DNA of 64,000 nt. It comes from Hominenteromicrobium sp900549945. GTDB lineage: Bacteria > Bacillota > Clostridia > Oscillospirales > Acutalibacteraceae. Position 1 is the stretch's first letter, and every line of letters begins with the position of its first letter. The translations under genes were made by a program, and so were the position numbers. Of this stretch, positions 42,790 through 52,162 are shown in pieces. The notes beneath the pieces were generated by a model, which saw only the letters and a program-made list of their open reading frames with translations, ran no database searches and was not told where the DNA came from. The stretch covers positions 16,556-80,555 of the forward strand of contig CABRNK010000012.1 in assembly GCA_902472305.1 (NCBI GenBank). The letters are read 5' to 3'.

Positions 42790-45159
42790 ATGCTGGAATC
42801 CTTTCGCAAGGAATTGAGGGAGAGCGGGTACATCCACCGCCCGCTGCCGCTGCACGAGGAGCGTTCGCTGGAGGCGGAGCTCTGGCAAAAGCCGGTGGCG
42901 GCGGAAAAGCCCCTGTGGACGGCGGGCGGCCCCTATGCGCCGCGGCATGACGGCATCGGCGGCATGAGTTTGCCCGAGGCGGGCAGAGACGGCGGCCCCG
43001 CCCTGCGGGTGACGGCGCCCACGGCGCATGAGATCCACAGCTACGACCTGCCGGAGGGGAAGCAGCCGCGCTACAACGCGCAGCTTATTTTCGACGTCTC
43101 CGGCGAGGATTGGAGCGAATGGGGGCGGCTCGCCCTGTGGGTCAAGCCGGATTCGCCCGGAAGCCGTGCCGTGCACCTCGGCATCCACCTCGAGAACGAC
43201 GGTGTGAAAAAGGTGCCGGACCGCTACGGCCGGGAGGGCTATCATCTTGTGAACCTCGTCAACCATCGGTGGAACCATGTGCTGTGGGAATTCGCCTCTT
43301 TGCCGAAGGACAGGGTGACGAAGCTCTATTTCCAGATGGACGCCGACGGCAGGGATACCGCGGCGGGGACGTACTTCCAGTTTGATTTCGACGGGATCGC
43401 CCTGCAAAAGCTGGACGAGCCGGAGCCGGAGCGCGGCTGGGCCTGCCGCCGCGGGCGCATTGCCTATTCCATGTCCGGGTATTACGCGCAGGGGAGAAAG
43501 AGCGCGGTGACCGATACGGGGGCGCAGAGCTTTGCGCTGCTGGATGAAAGCGGCGCTGTGGTGCTGGAAAAGCCCGTGCAGATCGCCGAGGACGCCCGGG
43601 GCCGCTTCGGCGTGCTGGCGTTCACCGAGGCGGAGAAGCCCGGCCTCTACCGCCTCCGCTGCGGGGACGTCGAAACCGAGCTGTTTGAGATCGGCCCGCG
43701 GGTCATGGAGACCGCTGCGTGGAAGGTGCTGAACTTCATCTTCTGCGAGCGCTGCGGCTATCCGGTGCCCGGCAAACACGGCTGCTGCCATCTGGATGTG
43801 ACCGCGCGGCACGGCGGTACGCTTCTGCCCTACGGCGGCGGCTGGCACGACGCGGGAGATATGTCCCAGCAGACCGTGCAGACGGCCGAGGTTGCGCAGG
43901 CGCTCTTCGAGCTGGCCGAGCAGGTGCGGGAGGACCCGCTGCTCTACAACCGCCTGATGGAGGAGGCGCTCTGGGGCATCGAGCACACGCTCAAAACGCG
44001 GCTTGGCGACGGCTATCGCGCGAGCAGCGTCGGGCTCGGCCAGTGGACCGACGGCCGCATCGGCAACGGGGACGACGTGCCCGTGCGCGTGCACAAGCAC
44101 GCCTACCAGAACTTCATCTGCGGTGCGATCGAGGCGCGGGCCGCCCGGGTGCTGCGGGACTACGACCCCGACCTCGCGTGGAAGTGCCTCGACGCCGCGA
44201 AGGAGGACCTGCGCTGGGCGGAGGCGCGCTACAGGGAAAAGGGCATGGAGATCCCCGTCATGTGGGAGCACACGATGAATTCCGGCCCCTCGCAGTATTA
44301 TGCGGCGGCCTGCTGGTGTGCCTCGGCTGTTTACGAGCTGTGCGGCGAGGCGGAGTTTTCCGAAATCGCGCGGCGCTATGCGGAAAAGCTCGTGGCCTGT
44401 CAGGAAACCGGCGCGCACGGCGTGCCGATGACCGGGTTCTTCTACCGCGACGAGCGGCACAGGGAGATTGTGCACTTCACGCACCAGTCGCGCGACCATT
44501 CCTTCGTGCAGGCGCTTGAGGCGGCCTGCCGGGCGATGCCCGGCTGCCCGGACCGCCCGTGCTGGGAGGCGGCGATGCGGCGGCACGGCGAATATCTGAA
44601 GGTACTGTTCGACAGGGCCGCGCCCTATGGCATGCTGCCCGCCGGCATCTACTGCGAAAGCGAGCTGGAGGACCGCGAGACCTTCCCGCTGCTGCACTTG
44701 CAGGTGGATTTCGACGAGCAGCGCCCGCACTACAAAAAGCAGCTCGAGGCGGGCGTCCCGCTCGGGAACGGGTACTGCATCCGGATGTTCCCCGTATGGT
44801 TCTCGTTCCGCGGAAACGGCGCCGTCCATCTGGCTATGGGCAAATCCGCTTCCATTCTGGGCCGCTATTTCGGGGACACGGCGCTCTTGGACATCGCCCG
44901 GGAGCAGCTCTACTGGGTATCGGGCAAGAACCCGTTCTGCCAGTCGCTGATCTACGGCGAGGGGCACCGCTACAGCCAGCAGTACGCGCACTTCCCCGGC
45001 GAGATGACCGGCGAAATGCCCGTGGGTATCGAGACGCTGGAGGACGAGGACGTCCCCTACTGGCCCACCGGAAACAACGCCACCTACAAGGAGGTTTGGC
45101 TCACGCCCGCCGGCCGCTGGCTGGCCATTCTCGCGGACCTGTACGCGTCCGATACATAA
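42790..45159 (+). CDS. Glycoside hydrolase family 9 enzyme without signal peptide
   Basis: A 789-residue protein with an N-terminal beta-rich region (to about 230), a short linker domain, and a GH9 alpha/alpha-barrel from about 320. The catalytic base region is GGWHDAGDM near 350, with both aspartates; WVSGKNPFCQSLIYGEGHR and the acid region NATYKEVWLTPAGRW near 766 follow. There is no signal peptide or lipobox, so it acts in the cytoplasm on imported oligosaccharide. Known cytosolic GH9 enzymes include exo-beta-glucosaminidases; cellodextrin cleavage is the alternative. Start at 42790, nine bases after AAGGAG. Confidence 0.88.
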   Translation: MLESFRKELRESGYIHRPLPLHEERSLEAELWQKPVAAEKPLWTAGGPYAPRHDGIGGMSLPEAGRDGGPALRVTAPTAHEIHSYDLPEGKQPRYNAQLIFDVSGEDWSEWGRLALWVKPDSPGSRAVHLGIHLENDGVKKVPDRYGREGYHLVNLVNHRWNHVLWEFASLPKDRVTKLYFQMDADGRDTAAGTYFQFDFDGIALQKLDEPEPERGWACRRGRIAYSMSGYYAQGRKSAVTDTGAQSFALLDESGAVVLEKPVQIAEDARGRFGVLAFTEAEKPGLYRLRCGDVETELFEIGPRVMETAAWKVLNFIFCERCGYPVPGKHGCCHLDVTARHGGTLLPYGGGWHDAGDMSQQTVQTAEVAQALFELAEQVREDPLLYNRLMEEALWGIEHTLKTRLGDGYRASSVGLGQWTDGRIGNGDDVPVRVHKHAYQNFICGAIEARAARVLRDYDPDLAWKCLDAAKEDLRWAEARYREKGMEIPVMWEHTMNSGPSQYYAAACWCASAVYELCGEAEFSEIARRYAEKLVACQETGAHGVPMTGFFYRDERHREIVHFTHQSRDHSFVQALEAACRAMPGCPDRPCWEAAMRRHGEYLKVLFDRAAPYGMLPAGIYCESELEDRETFPLLHLQVDFDEQRPHYKKQLEAGVPLGNGYCIRMFPVWFSFRGNGAVHLAMGKSASILGRYFGDTALLDIAREQLYWVSGKNPFCQSLIYGEGHRYSQQYAHFPGEMTGEMPVGIETLEDEDVPYWPTGNNATYKEVWLTPAGRWLAILADLYASDT

Positions 45160-45368
45160 AACGCGCTTGGCCTTTGCGGTGCGGTCCAAATCAAAGTGCC
45201 GGGCGCGCAGTATAAAACAGAATCCGAATCGATATGGAGCGACCGTGATCCGCTCAAACGCCGAATCTGTACACAGCAGGTTCGGCGTTTTTTATCTCGG
45301 CTCATAAGGAGGGCGCGGCACAGGGGCGGAGTCTCCTGCGGTTCACAAAGTATTTACAAAATTTGGTG
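45160..45368. other. Intergenic region between the sugar operon and hrcA
   Basis: No gene seen. It contains the sugar operon terminator near 45256 and then the approach to the hrcA promoter. Bases 45160-45250 hold no structure I can name. Confidence 0.5.
45256..45295 (+). terminator. Terminator of the sugar operon
   Basis: AACGCCGAA (45257-45265) and TTCGGCGTT (45281-45289) form a 9-bp stem, followed by TTTTTATCT. Confidence 0.85.
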
Positions 45369-45397
45369 TTGACATTTCCTGACCATTGCAGTATAGT
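45369..45397 (+). promoter_or_regulatory. Promoter of the heat-shock operon
   Basis: TTGACA (45369-45374), 17-base spacer, TATAGT (45392-45397). The CIRCE operator starts 11 bases after the -10. Confidence 0.9.
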
Positions 45398-45408
45398 ATA
45401 GACAAGGG

Positions 45409-45435
45409 TTAGCACTCGAGAAGATAGAGTGCTAA
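45409..45435 (+). promoter_or_regulatory. CIRCE element (HrcA operator)
   Basis: Perfect TTAGCACTC-N9-GAGTGCTAA inverted repeat, 27 bases, placed over the expected transcription start of hrcA. HrcA binds it and releases it on heat shock when GroEL is occupied. Confidence 0.98.
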
Positions 45436-45454
45436 AACTGAAAGAGGTACAGGT

Positions 45455-46483
45455 ATGGAGCTGACAAACAGGAAACAGAATATACTTGCCTCGATTGTAA
45501 ACGGATACATCCGCACGGGCGGGCCGGTCGGCTCGAAATCGATTGCTGAGGCGGCCGGGGCCTCTCCGGCCACGGTGCGCAACGAGATGGCGGAGCTCAC
45601 GGAGCTGGGGCTTCTCGAGCAGCCGCACACCTCGGCGGGGCGGATCCCCTCGGAGCGGGGGCTGCGCGAATACGTCGATAATCTGATGCCGGCGGAGCCG
45701 CTCTCGGACAACGACCGCCTAACGCTCGACGCGATGCTCGCAAAGAGCGCGTTCGACCCGGAGCGGCTGCCCGGCGGCGCGGCGCACACGCTGGCCTCTG
45801 TGACGCGCTGTCTCGCGGTAGCGAGCGCGCCGAGCGGCGTTTCGGCGAAAATCAAGGCCGTGCAGTTCGTGCAGACCAGCCGGCGCACAGCCATGCTGAT
45901 CCTGATCAGCAGCGCGGGCACGATGAAAACGAAGGTGTTCCACTGTGACTTCGACCTATCAAACGAGATCATGCGCATCTTCTTCCGCGTGCTGAACGAG
46001 CGCGTCGTGGGGCGGCTCGTCACGGCGGTCAACCGGGCGTTCATCCAGAGCCTTGCGGTTTCGTTCAACGACCTCGCGCTCCTGATGTCGCCGGCATTGC
46101 TGGCGCTCTTGGAAACGGCGCAGGAAACCGTGAAGGCCGAGATGCACGTGAGCGGGCAGATGAACCTGCTCTTTTACCCGGAGCTCGGGCCCGGCGGCGC
46201 GCGCCGCGTGATGGATTTCATCGAACGGCAGGACGAGGCTGCGGCGCTGCTGCTTTCGGGCAGGCCGGGCCGCGTGCAGATCCGCATCGGGCAGGAAAAC
46301 GGACACAATGCGCTGGCGGCGGCCGCGGTCGTCTCGGCGCGGTACAGCGTGAACGGCGCGGACGCCGGCGCGGTGGCGGTCATCGGCCCGCTGCGCATGC
46401 GTTACGCGCGCACGGCGGCACAGACCGCATACATCGCAGAGCGCGTCGGCGAGATGCTCACGCGGGTTCTGCGGGAAGAATAG
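45455..46483 (+). CDS. hrcA: Heat-inducible transcription repressor HrcA
   Basis: Represses its own operon through the CIRCE site. The 342 residues have an N-terminal winged helix (RKQNILASIVNGYIRTGGPV, then SPATVRNEMAELTELGLL), a GAF-like middle domain and the C-terminal helix ARTAAQTAYIAERVGEML. AAAGAGG precedes the start. The first-gene position in hrcA-grpE-dnaK-dnaJ is standard for Firmicutes. Confidence 0.97.
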   Translation: MELTNRKQNILASIVNGYIRTGGPVGSKSIAEAAGASPATVRNEMAELTELGLLEQPHTSAGRIPSERGLREYVDNLMPAEPLSDNDRLTLDAMLAKSAFDPERLPGGAAHTLASVTRCLAVASAPSGVSAKIKAVQFVQTSRRTAMLILISSAGTMKTKVFHCDFDLSNEIMRIFFRVLNERVVGRLVTAVNRAFIQSLAVSFNDLALLMSPALLALLETAQETVKAEMHVSGQMNLLFYPELGPGGARRVMDFIERQDEAAALLLSGRPGRVQIRIGQENGHNALAAAAVVSARYSVNGADAGAVAVIGPLRMRYARTAAQTAYIAERVGEMLTRVLREE

Positions 46484-46498
46484 AAAGGGGCGTTATTT

Positions 46499-47053
46499 AT
46501 GGCAGAGGAAACAAAGGCCTGTCCCGAAGAGGAGACAGAGAAGCAGACCGAGCCGGCCGCAAAGGCTGAGGATAAAAAGAAGAAGAAGGAAAAGGCGGAG
46601 AAGATCCCGAAGGCGGATTACGACCGCCTGCAGGCGGAGTTCGACAGCCACAAGCAGCAGCACCTGCGCGTGCTCGCCGAATACGACAACTTCCGCAAGC
46701 GCTCGCAGAACGAGAAAAGCGGCGTGTACAACAACGCGATTTCCGATGCGGTCAACGCGATTCTGCCGGTGGCCGACAACATCGACCGCGCGCTCGCGCA
46801 GGAGAATGCCTCCGCGGAGGATATGCGCAAGGGCGTCGAGATGATCGCGAACCAGTTCAAGGCGTGCTTCGAGAAGCTCGGTATCGCGGAGATCGGCGCG
46901 GTCGGCGAATCGTTCGACCCGAATTTCCACAACGCGGTGTCGCACATTGAGGACGAGAGCCTCGGCGAAAACGTGATCGCGGCGGTGTTCCAGAAGGGCT
47001 ACAAGCTCGGCGACAAGGTCGTGCGCCACGCGATGGTGCAGGTTGCAAACTGA
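46499..47053 (+). CDS. grpE: Nucleotide exchange factor GrpE
   Basis: Releases ADP from DnaK. The 184 residues have a charged, Lys/Glu-rich N-terminal region, the long dimer helix (LQAEFDSHKQQHLRVLAEYD then NFRKRSQNEK), and the beta domain with FDPNFHNAVSH. AAAGGGG precedes the start. It follows hrcA by 15 bases. Confidence 0.97.
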   Translation: MAEETKACPEEETEKQTEPAAKAEDKKKKKEKAEKIPKADYDRLQAEFDSHKQQHLRVLAEYDNFRKRSQNEKSGVYNNAISDAVNAILPVADNIDRALAQENASAEDMRKGVEMIANQFKACFEKLGIAEIGAVGESFDPNFHNAVSHIEDESLGENVIAAVFQKGYKLGDKVVRHAMVQVAN

Positions 47054-47160
47054 TCCGCACCGGTTCGGCAAATTCGCACTGTACGCCGGGAAGCCGGCGG
47101 GCAGCGGTTTATATTATCATTTGAAATCAAGTATTCTTTATTAAAAGGACGGTAATTATT

Positions 47161-49011
47161 ATGGCAAAGACAATTGGTATTGACCTCGGTACTACAAACT
47201 CGTGCGTCGCCGTGATCGAGGGCGGCGAGCCGGTCGTCATCGCTAACGCGGAGGGCGCGAGAACGACGCCGTCTGTCGTCGCCTTCTCCAAGACGGGCGA
47301 GCGCATGGTCGGTCAGGTGGCAAAGCGCCAGGCGATCACGAACCCGGACAGAACGATTTCCTCCATTAAGCGCGAAATGGGCACCGACCACAAGGTGACG
47401 ATCGACGGCAAGCACTATACCCCGCAGGAGATCTCCGCAATGACGCTCCAGAAGCTCAAGGCGGACGCGGAGGCGTACCTCGGCGAGCCGGTCACGAGCG
47501 CGGTCATCACGGTTCCGGCATACTTCACCGACGCGCAGCGTCAGGCGACGAAGGACGCGGGCAAGATCGCGGGCCTCGACGTAAAGCGCATTATCAACGA
47601 GCCGACGGCGGCGGCGCTGTCCTACGGCATCGATAAGGAAGACGACCAGAAGATCATGGTCTACGACCTCGGCGGCGGCACGTTCGACGTCTCGATCATC
47701 GAGATGGGCGACGGCGTGCAGGAGGTTCTCGCCACGGCCGGCAACAACCGCCTCGGCGGCGACGACTTCGACAAGCGCGTTATGGACTGGATCGTCGGCA
47801 GCTTCAAGGTTTCCGACGGCATCGACCTCTCGGGCGACAAGATGGCCATGCAGCGCATCAAGGAGGCGGCGGAGAAGGCGAAGATCGAGCTTTCCGGCAT
47901 GACGAGCGCGTCGATCAACCTGCCGTTCATCACGGCGGACGCGACCGGCCCGAAGCACCTCGACCTCACGCTTTCGAGAGCGAAATTCAACGAGCTGACG
48001 GCCGACCTCGTCGAGCAGACGATGGGCCCGGTGCGTCAGGCGCTGAGCGATTCCGGCCTCTCCATCAATGAGATCAACAAGGTTCTCATGGTCGGCGGCT
48101 CCTCGAGAATCCCGGCCGTGCAGGAAGCTGTTAAAAAGCTCATCGGCAAGGAGCCGTTCAAGGGCATCAACCCGGATGAGTGCGTCGCGATCGGCGCCGC
48201 GCTGCAGGCCGGCGTGCTCGGCGGCGAGGTGCAGGGCCTCCTGCTGCTCGACGTCACCCCGCTTTCCCTCGGCGTTGAGACGATGGGCGGCGTTATGACG
48301 AAGATTATCGAGCGCAACACGACGATCCCGACGAAGAAGAGCCAGATCTTCTCCACGGCGGCCGACGGCCAGACGCAGGTTGAGGTCAACGTGCTGCAGG
48401 GCGAGCGCGAGTTTGCCCGCGACAACAAGCAGCTCGGCCTCTTCAAGCTCGACGGCATCGCCCCGGCCCCGCGCGGCATCCCCCAGATCGAGGTCACGTT
48501 CGACATCGATGCGAACGGCATCGTGAACGTCTCCGCGAAGGATCTCGGCACCGGCAAGGAGCAGCACATCACGATCAGCTCCTCCTCCAACATGAGCAAG
48601 GAGGACATCGACAAGGCGGTCAAGGCTGCGGAGCAGTTCGCGGAGGAGGATAAGAAGCGCCGCGAGGAGGTCGAGATGAAGAACAACGCCGAGAACATGT
48701 GCTATTCGGCCGACAAGCTCATCAGCGACAACGGCGACAAGCTCGACGAGGCCGACAAGAACGAGCTGAACAGCAAGTCCGCGGCGCTCAGAAGCGCGAT
48801 TCAGTCCGGCACGACGGAGACGATCAAAGCCGGCATGGACGATCTCCAGAAGGCGATGTACGCGGTCAGCGAGAAGCTGTATAAGGCGTCCGCACCGCAG
48901 GATCAGCAGCCGCCGTACGGCGGTGCGCCGGGCGCGGGCCCGCAGGCCGGCGGCGAGCAGGGCGGCGCGAACGGCGATGTCTACGACGCAGACTACAAGG
49001 ACGTCGAGTAA
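47161..49011 (+). CDS. dnaK: Chaperone DnaK (Hsp70)
   Basis: ATP-dependent chaperone, 616 residues. The ATPase domain starts IGIDLGTTNSCVAVIEGG and carries VPAYFTDAQRQATKDAG, YDLGGGTFDVSI and VGGSSRIPAV. The substrate-binding domain begins after the hydrophobic linker LLLLDVTPLSLG. The C-terminal tail is Gly/Pro/Gln-rich and ends YDADYKDVE. The 107-base gap after grpE contains an AT-rich stretch but no clear second promoter or CIRCE. Confidence 0.98.
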   Translation: MAKTIGIDLGTTNSCVAVIEGGEPVVIANAEGARTTPSVVAFSKTGERMVGQVAKRQAITNPDRTISSIKREMGTDHKVTIDGKHYTPQEISAMTLQKLKADAEAYLGEPVTSAVITVPAYFTDAQRQATKDAGKIAGLDVKRIINEPTAAALSYGIDKEDDQKIMVYDLGGGTFDVSIIEMGDGVQEVLATAGNNRLGGDDFDKRVMDWIVGSFKVSDGIDLSGDKMAMQRIKEAAEKAKIELSGMTSASINLPFITADATGPKHLDLTLSRAKFNELTADLVEQTMGPVRQALSDSGLSINEINKVLMVGGSSRIPAVQEAVKKLIGKEPFKGINPDECVAIGAALQAGVLGGEVQGLLLLDVTPLSLGVETMGGVMTKIIERNTTIPTKKSQIFSTAADGQTQVEVNVLQGEREFARDNKQLGLFKLDGIAPAPRGIPQIEVTFDIDANGIVNVSAKDLGTGKEQHITISSSSNMSKEDIDKAVKAAEQFAEEDKKRREEVEMKNNAENMCYSADKLISDNGDKLDEADKNELNSKSAALRSAIQSGTTETIKAGMDDLQKAMYAVSEKLYKASAPQDQQPPYGGAPGAGPQAGGEQGGANGDVYDADYKDVE

Positions 49012-49094
49012 TTCAGATAACGATCCGAAGCGCAAGGGGTTTGTGTAAAGGCATACCCCTTGCCCTTTTGGAGTTTGCGAGGAGATGACAGCGG

Positions 49095-50252
49095 ATGGCG
49101 GACAACAAAAGAGATTATTACGAGGTGCTCGGTGTGCAGAAGGGCGCTGCGGACGACGAGATCAAGAAGGCGTACCGCAAGCTCGCGAAGCAGTACCACC
49201 CCGACTTAAACCCCGGCGACAAGGCGGCCGAGACAAAGTTTAAGGAGGTCAACGAGGCGTACGAGGTGCTTTCCGACAAGGATAAGCGCGCGCGGTACGA
49301 CCAGTTCGGCTTTGCGGGTGTGGACCCGAATTTCGGCGGCGGCGCAGGCGGCGGAAACCCGTATGCCGGCGGCGCGGGCGGCTTTGATTTCAGCGATATT
49401 TTCGACAGCTTTTTCGGCGGCGGCTTCGGCGGCTCCGCGCGGCGGGCAAACCCGAACGCGCCGCGCCGCGGCACCGATGTGGAAGCGAACGTCGTCGTCT
49501 CCTTTGAGGAGGCGGCGAAGGGCTGCAAGAAAAAGGTGACGTACCACCAGATCGAGAGCTGCCCGGACTGCGGCGGCTCCGGCGCACAGAAGGGCACAAG
49601 CCCGAAAAGCTGCCCGAACTGCGGCGGAAGCGGTCAGGTGCGCATCAACCAGCGCACGCCGTTCGGCGTCGTGCAGTCGGTCGGCACGTGCGACCGCTGC
49701 GGCGGCCGCGGCAAGATCATCGAGACGCCGTGCAGGACCTGCGACGGCAAGGGGCGGCTGCGCCGGCAGAAAACGATCGAGATCACGATCCCGGCCGGCA
49801 TCGACGACGACCAGATTCTGAATGTCGGCGGCAAGGGCAACGCGGGTGCGAACGGCGGCCCGAGCGGCGATCTGCACGTGTACGTTTCCGTGCGCCCGCA
49901 CGCGATCTTCAAGCGCCGCGGCAACGACGTGTGGTGTGAAATGCCGATCACCTTTACACAGGCGGCGCTCGGCGCGGACGTCACGGTGCCTACGCTGGAC
50001 GGCAAGGTTCAGTACCACGTGCACGAGGGCACGCAGCCCGGCGATGTGTTCAAACTCAAGGGCAAGGGCATCCAGAGCCTCAACGGCCGCGGCCGCGGCG
50101 ATCAGTACGTGCAGGTGACGGTGGAGGTGCCGAAGAACCTTACGAAGCGGCAGAAGGAGCTTCTGGCCGAATTCGAGCAGAATGCCGACGAGAAGAATTA
50201 CCAGAAGCGCAAGAGCTTTTTCGGCAAGCTGAAGGACCTGTTTGAGGAGTGA
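49095..50252 (+). CDS. dnaJ: Co-chaperone DnaJ (Hsp40)
   Basis: Stimulates DnaK ATPase and delivers clients. The 385 residues have a J domain with HPD at 35-37, a Gly/Phe-rich region, and four CxxCxGxG zinc repeats (CPDCGGSG, CPNCGGSG, CDRCGGRG, CRTCDGKG), followed by the C-terminal client-binding domains. This is a full type I DnaJ. It ends the operon before a strong terminator. Confidence 0.98.
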   Translation: MADNKRDYYEVLGVQKGAADDEIKKAYRKLAKQYHPDLNPGDKAAETKFKEVNEAYEVLSDKDKRARYDQFGFAGVDPNFGGGAGGGNPYAGGAGGFDFSDIFDSFFGGGFGGSARRANPNAPRRGTDVEANVVVSFEEAAKGCKKKVTYHQIESCPDCGGSGAQKGTSPKSCPNCGGSGQVRINQRTPFGVVQSVGTCDRCGGRGKIIETPCRTCDGKGRLRRQKTIEITIPAGIDDDQILNVGGKGNAGANGGPSGDLHVYVSVRPHAIFKRRGNDVWCEMPITFTQAALGADVTVPTLDGKVQYHVHEGTQPGDVFKLKGKGIQSLNGRGRGDQYVQVTVEVPKNLTKRQKELLAEFEQNADEKNYQKRKSFFGKLKDLFEE

Positions 50253-50320
50253 TTTTCGGGCGCGGCAAAACCGTGAAGGGATTAGGCTTTACAGTGAAGC
50301 CCGAGCATACGAATAAAACG

Positions 50321-50364
50321 AAAAGGGGCGCGTATGGCGAAAATGTCATGCGCGCCCCTTTTAC
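50321..50364 (+). terminator. Terminator of the heat-shock operon
   Basis: Perfect 12-bp stem AAAAGGGGCGCG (50321-50332) with CGCGCCCCTTTT (50351-50362); the T-run is part of the stem, so it may work in both directions. Confidence 0.78.
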
Positions 50365-50763
50365 GTCTGTGCCGGTCTGCGGGGCGGGGGCAAAAAACCG
50401 GGGTTTTGCGCGGCGCGGCCAAGAAAATTGCTGGAAAAGGTAGGAAATATCGTGCGGCGCGGCAGGAAAAACTAGGCAATATCGTTCGCGCAAAAATCCG
50501 CGCTTTTTCGGCAGATTTCCGGCAAAAACGACTTGTTAAGCATTATAACATAGACGAACGAAAAAGTCTGCTTTATCGTTCGCCTAAGAATCCTGCGCGG
50601 CCGGCGCCGATAAATTCCGGAAAAAGTGCCAGAATAAGTCTTGCGGGCGCTGGGGTCAAGCGCAGTACGGCCGGATGCAAATCTTTGTGTATGAAAAAAG
50701 ATACAAAAAAGCGGAGGATTATTCAGGTTTTACTGTCAACTCTTCGGAGGAACAGTTTTTTTG

Positions 50764-50792
50764 TTGCAATTTGCTGAAAACAGGTTTATAAT
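50764..50792 (+). promoter_or_regulatory. Promoter of the DUF3048 lipoprotein gene
   Basis: TTGCAA (50764-50769), 17-base spacer, TATAAT (50787-50792), 38 bases before the start. Confidence 0.8.
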
Positions 50793-50829
50793 AAAAATGT
50801 TTTATAGCACGGAAATGGAGGAACCACCT

Positions 50830-51948
50830 ATGAAAAAGAGAATGCTTGCACTTTGTGCGGCCGCCCTGCTCGCCGTAACGGCAATGACTGGATGTTCCCC
50901 GGCAGAGGACGAGCCGGAATCCAGCGCGGCGGCGACAGCGGCACCGAAGGCCACCGCAGAGCCGGAACCGACGGCGGAGCCAACCCCCGCGCCGAACGCC
51001 GAGCCCGCTGGCGTGAATCTGCTGACCGGGCTGCCGACGCTGACCGAAGGCGCCGCGGGCAAGCGCCCGGTCGCAGTGATGATCAACAACGTGGAGGCGG
51101 CGCTGCCGCAGTACGGCATTTCGGCGGCCGATGTGATCTTTGAGATCCCGGTCGAGTACGATTTGACCCGCCTGATGGCGCTCTACGGCGATTACACGCA
51201 GGTGCCGGATATTTGCTCGGTGCGCAGCTGCCGGTACTATTACCCGCTGCTGGCTGTCGGCTTCGATGCGATTTATGCGCACTGGGGCATGGATGAGTCG
51301 ATTGCGCGCGAGACGGTGACGGAGCTGAACAACGACCGTATCGACGCGCTGGAATCCCATTACGGGCTGATGGGCCGCGATCAGGCGCGCCTCGACAGCG
51401 GCTATTCGCTGGAGCACACCGGCATGTTCTACGGCACGAAGCTGCCGGCCGCGCTCGAAAAGAACGGCGTCCGCACAGACCTCGACGAGGCGCATCAGGG
51501 CGCAGCGTTCAGCTTTGTCCCGCAGGGGGAAAATGCGGCCCCGCAGGGCGAGGCGGCCGGTACGGTGCGCGTGGATTTCGGCAGCAACTACAGCACCTTC
51601 ACCTACGATGCGGAGACAAAGACCTATTTGAAGAACTATCAGGACAGCCCGCATATGGACGGCGTTTCCGGCGAACAGCTCGCCTTCACGAATGTGATCG
51701 TTCTGGAAACCGATATTTCGGTGCGCGACGCGGCCTCCGGCCTGAAAAATGTGAACTGGCAGGGCGGCGACGCCTATCAGGGCTACTATATTTCCGAGGG
51801 CATGGCGCAGCCGATCACTTGGTCGAAGGCGGACGCGTACAGCCCGCTCAAATTTTTCGATGAAAACGGCGGCGAGGTGCAGATCAACCGGGGCAAGACG
51901 TATATCGCAATGACGTATCCGGGCGACTGCGCGGTCGCGGAAGCGTAA
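50830..51948 (+). CDS. DUF3048 (YerB-like) lipoprotein
   Basis: A 372-residue surface lipoprotein. The signal peptide ends TAMTGC (Cys22), followed by an Ala/Pro/Glu linker of about 60 residues and the DUF3048 fold: LTGLPTLTEGAAGKRPVAVM, VIFEIPVEYDLTRLMALY and RSCRYYYPLL. Related Bacillus YerB is a lipoprotein of unclear role. The gene is monocistronic. Confidence 0.88.
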   Translation: MKKRMLALCAAALLAVTAMTGCSPAEDEPESSAAATAAPKATAEPEPTAEPTPAPNAEPAGVNLLTGLPTLTEGAAGKRPVAVMINNVEAALPQYGISAADVIFEIPVEYDLTRLMALYGDYTQVPDICSVRSCRYYYPLLAVGFDAIYAHWGMDESIARETVTELNNDRIDALESHYGLMGRDQARLDSGYSLEHTGMFYGTKLPAALEKNGVRTDLDEAHQGAAFSFVPQGENAAPQGEAAGTVRVDFGSNYSTFTYDAETKTYLKNYQDSPHMDGVSGEQLAFTNVIVLETDISVRDAASGLKNVNWQGGDAYQGYYISEGMAQPITWSKADAYSPLKFFDENGGEVQINRGKTYIAMTYPGDCAVAEA

Positions 51949-51986
51949 TATTTTTGCATGGATTTGCAGGAGGCGCTGCAAGGCCT

Positions 51987-52036
51987 GCAGGCTCGACTTG
52001 CCGGTGCCGCCAGCGTGGTGCCGGCAAGTCGCCTGC
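51987..52036. repeat. Long GC hairpin after the DUF3048 gene
   Basis: CGACTTGCCGG (51994-52004) pairs with CCGGCAAGTCG (52021-52031); outside a 2-base bulge GCAGGC pairs with GCCTGC. The 16-bp stem lacks a T-run on either side, so it is either a Rho-independent-like structure without U-tract, a repeat element, or a protein site. Confidence 0.6.
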
Positions 52037-52063
52037 ATGCGGGGGATTAGCGAGTTTTACCTG

Positions 52064-52092
52064 TTGCATCTTCCTGTCGGATATGCTATAAT
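52064..52092 (+). promoter_or_regulatory. Promoter of the polysaccharide locus
   Basis: TTGCAT (52064-52069), 17-base spacer, TATAAT (52087-52092), with a 70-base leader before the dehydratase gene. Confidence 0.82.
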
Positions 52093-52162
52093 CGTCTGAG
52101 AATTAAGACACTGAAAATTTATGCGAATTGTTTTTTTTGTGTCGTAAAAAAGGGTTTGGGGT

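Larger units (their letters stand above)
50253..50829. other. Intergenic region between dnaJ and the DUF3048 lipoprotein
   Basis: No gene seen in 577 bases. It has the dnaJ terminator, then about 400 bases of mixed composition with a short CGAACG/CGTTCG inverted repeat near 50555-50580, and the promoter of the next gene. I find no RNA family or conserved coding frame there. Confidence 0.5.

Noticed and set aside
42625..45189. Minus-strand open frame of about 850 residues opposite the GH9 gene
   Set aside because: Antisense to a clear GH9 enzyme with catalytic motifs; composition is that of a shadow frame.
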